Below, in pieces: positions 5,555 through 6,977 of a stretch of DNA of 6,977 nt. Source of the DNA: CAZIOH01 sp964540815 (GTDB lineage Bacteria; Myxococcota_A; Polyangia; Fen-1088); assembly GCA_964540815.1 (NCBI GenBank), contig CAZIOH010000170.1, forward strand, positions 1-6,977, read 5' to 3'. The translations under genes and the position numbers were made by a program. A model generated the notes under the pieces. The model made no database searches, had not been told where the DNA came from, and worked only from the letters and a program-made list of their open reading frames with translations. Numbering within the stretch: the first letter of the stretch is position 1; each line of letters opens with the position of its first letter.

Positions 5555-5940
5555 TCAGAGCACGCCGAGCTCGGTCGCTCGCAGTACCGCACGGGTCCGA
5601 TCTCGGACGCCGAGCTTGCCGAAGATGCTCGACGCCTGATTCTTCACCGTCGCCTCCGCGGTGCCGAGGGCGTCGGCGATCTCCTTGTTGCTTCGTCCAC
5701 TGGCGATCAAGCCGAGTACGTCGAGCTCGCGCCTGGTCAGCGGCACGGGCATGGCCGAAGCGGGGATGCGGGTGGCGAGACGTGCCAGTCCGCGGACCAC
5801 CCGCTCGGTGACGGCGGGGTTGAAGTGCCTCCCCCGGCGACGATTCGAATCGCCTCGGTCAGCTGTTCCAGCGAGACATCCTTGAGCAGAAAGCCGCGCG
5901 CGCCGAGCTTGATCCCTTCGATCACGACCGAGGTAGCCAA
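5555..5940 (-). pseudogene. NarL/FixJ-type response regulator remnant
   Basis: The C-terminal LuxR-type DNA-binding domain is intact in one frame (about 5840-5555): LTRRELDVLGLIASGRSNKE, IADALGTAEATVKN, then SIFGKLGVRDRTRAVLRATE, ending LGVL and a stop at 5555-5557. Preceding it in a different frame (about 5940-5829) is the last quarter of a receiver domain: VVIEGIKLGARGFLLKDVSL, EQLTEAIRIVAGGGT. Adding one G to the GGGGG run around 5828-5838 joins the two into the standard AIRxVaaGg....HfnPavterVv linker. The receiver's first three quarters, including the acidic pair and phospho-acceptor Asp, are missing. The upstream sequence is instead the kinase ATPase domain. As it stands the protein could not be phosphorylated normally. 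If expressed from an internal start, a free LuxR-type domain of about 80-90 residues could still bind DNA. Confidence 0.75.
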
Positions 5941-5979
5941 GCGCCGAGGCGCCCCCAGGGCGTCCGCCGGCCACCTCGG

Positions 5980-6478
5980 CGATCCAGGCCGCGCCTCGAT
6001 CTCGACCTTGCCTCCCATCCCTTCGATTCTCTCACGCAACCCCGAGAGTCCATGCCCGGCCCGGACCTCGGCCGCGCCGCGCCCATCGTCCCGCGCCGTG
6101 ACCGTGACCGTCTCGCCTCGGGTCTCGATCGTCAGATGGATGTTCTCGGCGCCCGCGTGGCGGATCGCGTTGGTGGGCGCCTCCTGGACGCAACGGAAGA
6201 TCGTGTGGACTAGCACCGCCTCGACCTGAAGGCTGCTCCCCACGTCGAGGTGAACGCGGGGGCGCGGATGCCCGCGACCAGGTTGCGGAGCGCGCCCGCC
6301 AGATCGAGCGCCGTGTCCTCCCGCATCGAGCTCACGACCGACCGGAGCGCGCGTGCTCGACCGGTTCCAGAGAGGTCGCTCAGTGCCTGGTCTCTTCGTT
6401 GCGGCGCGCCCGTCGCCCGATCAACGATGCCATCACGCTGACCGAGCTCCAGGGTATGACCCAGAAGGGCGCCACGAG
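5980..6478 (-). pseudogene. NarL-family sensor histidine kinase remnant
   Basis: The HATPase_c domain is clear between about 6262 and 5980: VHLDVGSSLQVEAVLVHTIF, then CVQEAPTNAIRHAGAENIHL (N-box; most relatives have EALTN), RDDGRGAAEVRAGHGLSGLR and RERIEGMGGKVEIEARPG (G-boxes). Upstream, in another frame (about 6400-6265), RDQALSDLSGTGRARALRSV, VSSMREDTALDLAGALRNLV matches the end of the dimerisation/phosphotransfer region. A third frame (6478-6382) gives LVAPFWVIPWSSVSVMASLI followed by GRRARRNEE, like the last membrane helix and its basic flank. One missing C near 6268 would join the second and third pieces. The H-box with the phospho-acceptor His (RELHDxxGH) is not found in any frame between helix and dimerisation region. 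The gene therefore appears internally deleted as well as frameshifted. Its former partner was presumably the regulator remnant just downstream. Confidence 0.72.
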
Positions 6479-6806
6479 ATGCTCGTCGGGATCCGCCTAC
6501 GACCTCGCGTCGCTCCGGGCGTCAACTACCCTGGCACAGGGGGAGAGCGCAGCCTTCGAGACGATGCGACCTGGCTGTCGGCTCCCGACCGCTTTTCCAT
6601 CGACCCGGGGCTGCAGCTCGTGCCCGGCCCCCAGTTCCACAAGAGGGCACGCACGCCTCGATCTTCCACGCCGCGATTGCCGATACGGAGCCAGACGGCT
6701 GGGTAGACGTGTCGTCCTCCGGGACCATGCGAAGCGCATGCAAGAAGCCTATCGCGCGGGGCTCGGGGCGATTCGCCCCGGCCTCCTGCTCAGTGCTGCC
6801 AGTTAA
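6400..6806 (+). other. Unassigned region with coding-like segments in all three plus frames
   Basis: No intact gene is recognised. On the plus strand, stretches with high G/C third positions appear in succession in different frames: PINDAITLTELQGMTQKG (about 6418-6471), DDATWLSAPDRFSIDPGLQL (about 6560-6620), GTHASIFHAAIADTEPDGWV (about 6645-6705) and HAKRMQEAYRAGLGAIRPGL up to a TAA at 6804-6806. This could be a heavily frameshifted plus-strand gene ending convergently 22 bases from the phosphatase stop, or chance openness of GC-rich DNA. I cannot name a family. The 5' part overlaps the kinase remnant on the other strand. Confidence 0.25.
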
Positions 6807-6828
6807 CCGGCGTGCATCCGGCGCACTG

Positions 6829-6977
6829 TCAGCGTCGAGCGTGCGGTCCTCGGAGGCCCGGAAGGACCTGCGTGCCCTCAATCTGGACGGCCGTCAGCGC
6901 CTTCGGGTTGAGCCCCAGGAGAGCGAGGATCGTCGGTGCGACCTGGGTGGTCTCGACGGAGGTGGACTCGACCTGAA
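6829..6977 (-). CDS. Alkaline phosphatase/phosphodiesterase family protein, C-terminal end only
   Basis: The frame enters from the right edge and stops at 6829-6831 (TGA), leaving 48 whole codons. The residues VETTQVAPTILALLGLNPKA, LTAVQIEGTQVLPGL resemble the last 40 or so residues of alkaline-phosphatase-superfamily hydrolases (type I phosphodiesterase/nucleotide pyrophosphatase group), where a TxqVAPTIlraLGldP segment closes the core domain. The metal-binding and catalytic residues lie upstream, outside the window, so substrate and export cannot be judged. The call rests on one motif. Confidence 0.6.
   Translation of the reverse strand, partial: QVESTSVETTQVAPTILALLGLNPKALTAVQIEGTQVLPGLRGPHARR

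Noticed and set aside
5164..5592. Upstream extension of the xylanase frame to 5592
   Set aside because: It would place 143 residues before the lipoprotein signal peptide and has a Cys/Arg/Ser/Pro-rich composition with no recognisable domain.
4622..6229. Very long plus-strand open frame (535 codons), Pro/Val/Ala-rich at its start
   Set aside because: It is the antisense of the Gly-rich xylanase spacer and continues through the intergenic region and the kinase/regulator remnants. Its composition is explained by GC-rich antisense of Gly/Thr/Ala codons, and it has no domain of its own.

Overview
The window is GC-rich (most third codon positions are G or C). It carries a lipoprotein with a very long Gly/Thr/Ala-rich spacer, helix-hairpin-helix proteins and gene families typical of large environmental genomes. 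I infer a myxobacterium-like organism (Myxococcota) or a close relative. No rRNA, tRNA or taxonomic marker confirms this.

Layout from left to right. (1) Bases 3-731 (+): C-terminal part of a helix-hairpin-helix protein that runs off the left edge. (2) Bases 721-1095 (-): remnant of an AHSA1-type SRPBCC protein, lacking its N-terminus and frameshifted near 820. (3) Bases 1171-3160 (+): an intact, tightly overlapping three-gene operon of a TetR-family repressor, a one-domain VOC protein and a two-domain PhnB-like VOC protein. A near-perfect 16-bp dyad sits on the likely TetR start codon, with a TTGACA hexamer just upstream, which suggests autoregulation. (4) Bases 3230-3494 (-): remnant of a short-chain dehydrogenase, broken by a one-base frameshift and lacking both ends. 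(5) Bases 3562-3918 (-): small lipoprotein of unknown role. (6) Bases 4015-5163 (-): the most distinctive gene, a predicted lipid-anchored GH11 endo-xylanase with both catalytic glutamates, joined to its lipobox by a spacer of about 130 residues that contains a DNA-level repeat. A 15-bp palindrome lies just upstream. (7) Bases 5555-6478 (-): wreck of a NarL-type two-component pair. The kinase ATPase domain is joined directly to the end of a receiver domain, and the chain is split over several frames. (8) Bases 6400-6806: no intact gene, although all three plus frames have coding-like stretches. (9) Bases 6829-6977 (-): C-terminus of an alkaline-phosphatase/phosphodiesterase family protein that runs off the right edge.

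The functional content is therefore a self-regulated TetR-VOC-VOC operon and a surface xylanase/lipoprotein pair, surrounded by decayed or mis-sequenced genes. Three of the frameshifts are each repaired by adding one base, two of them within C or G runs. That pattern could be assembly error, but the missing protein segments (kinase H-box, receiver N-terminus, SRPBCC N-terminus) cannot be explained by single-base errors.
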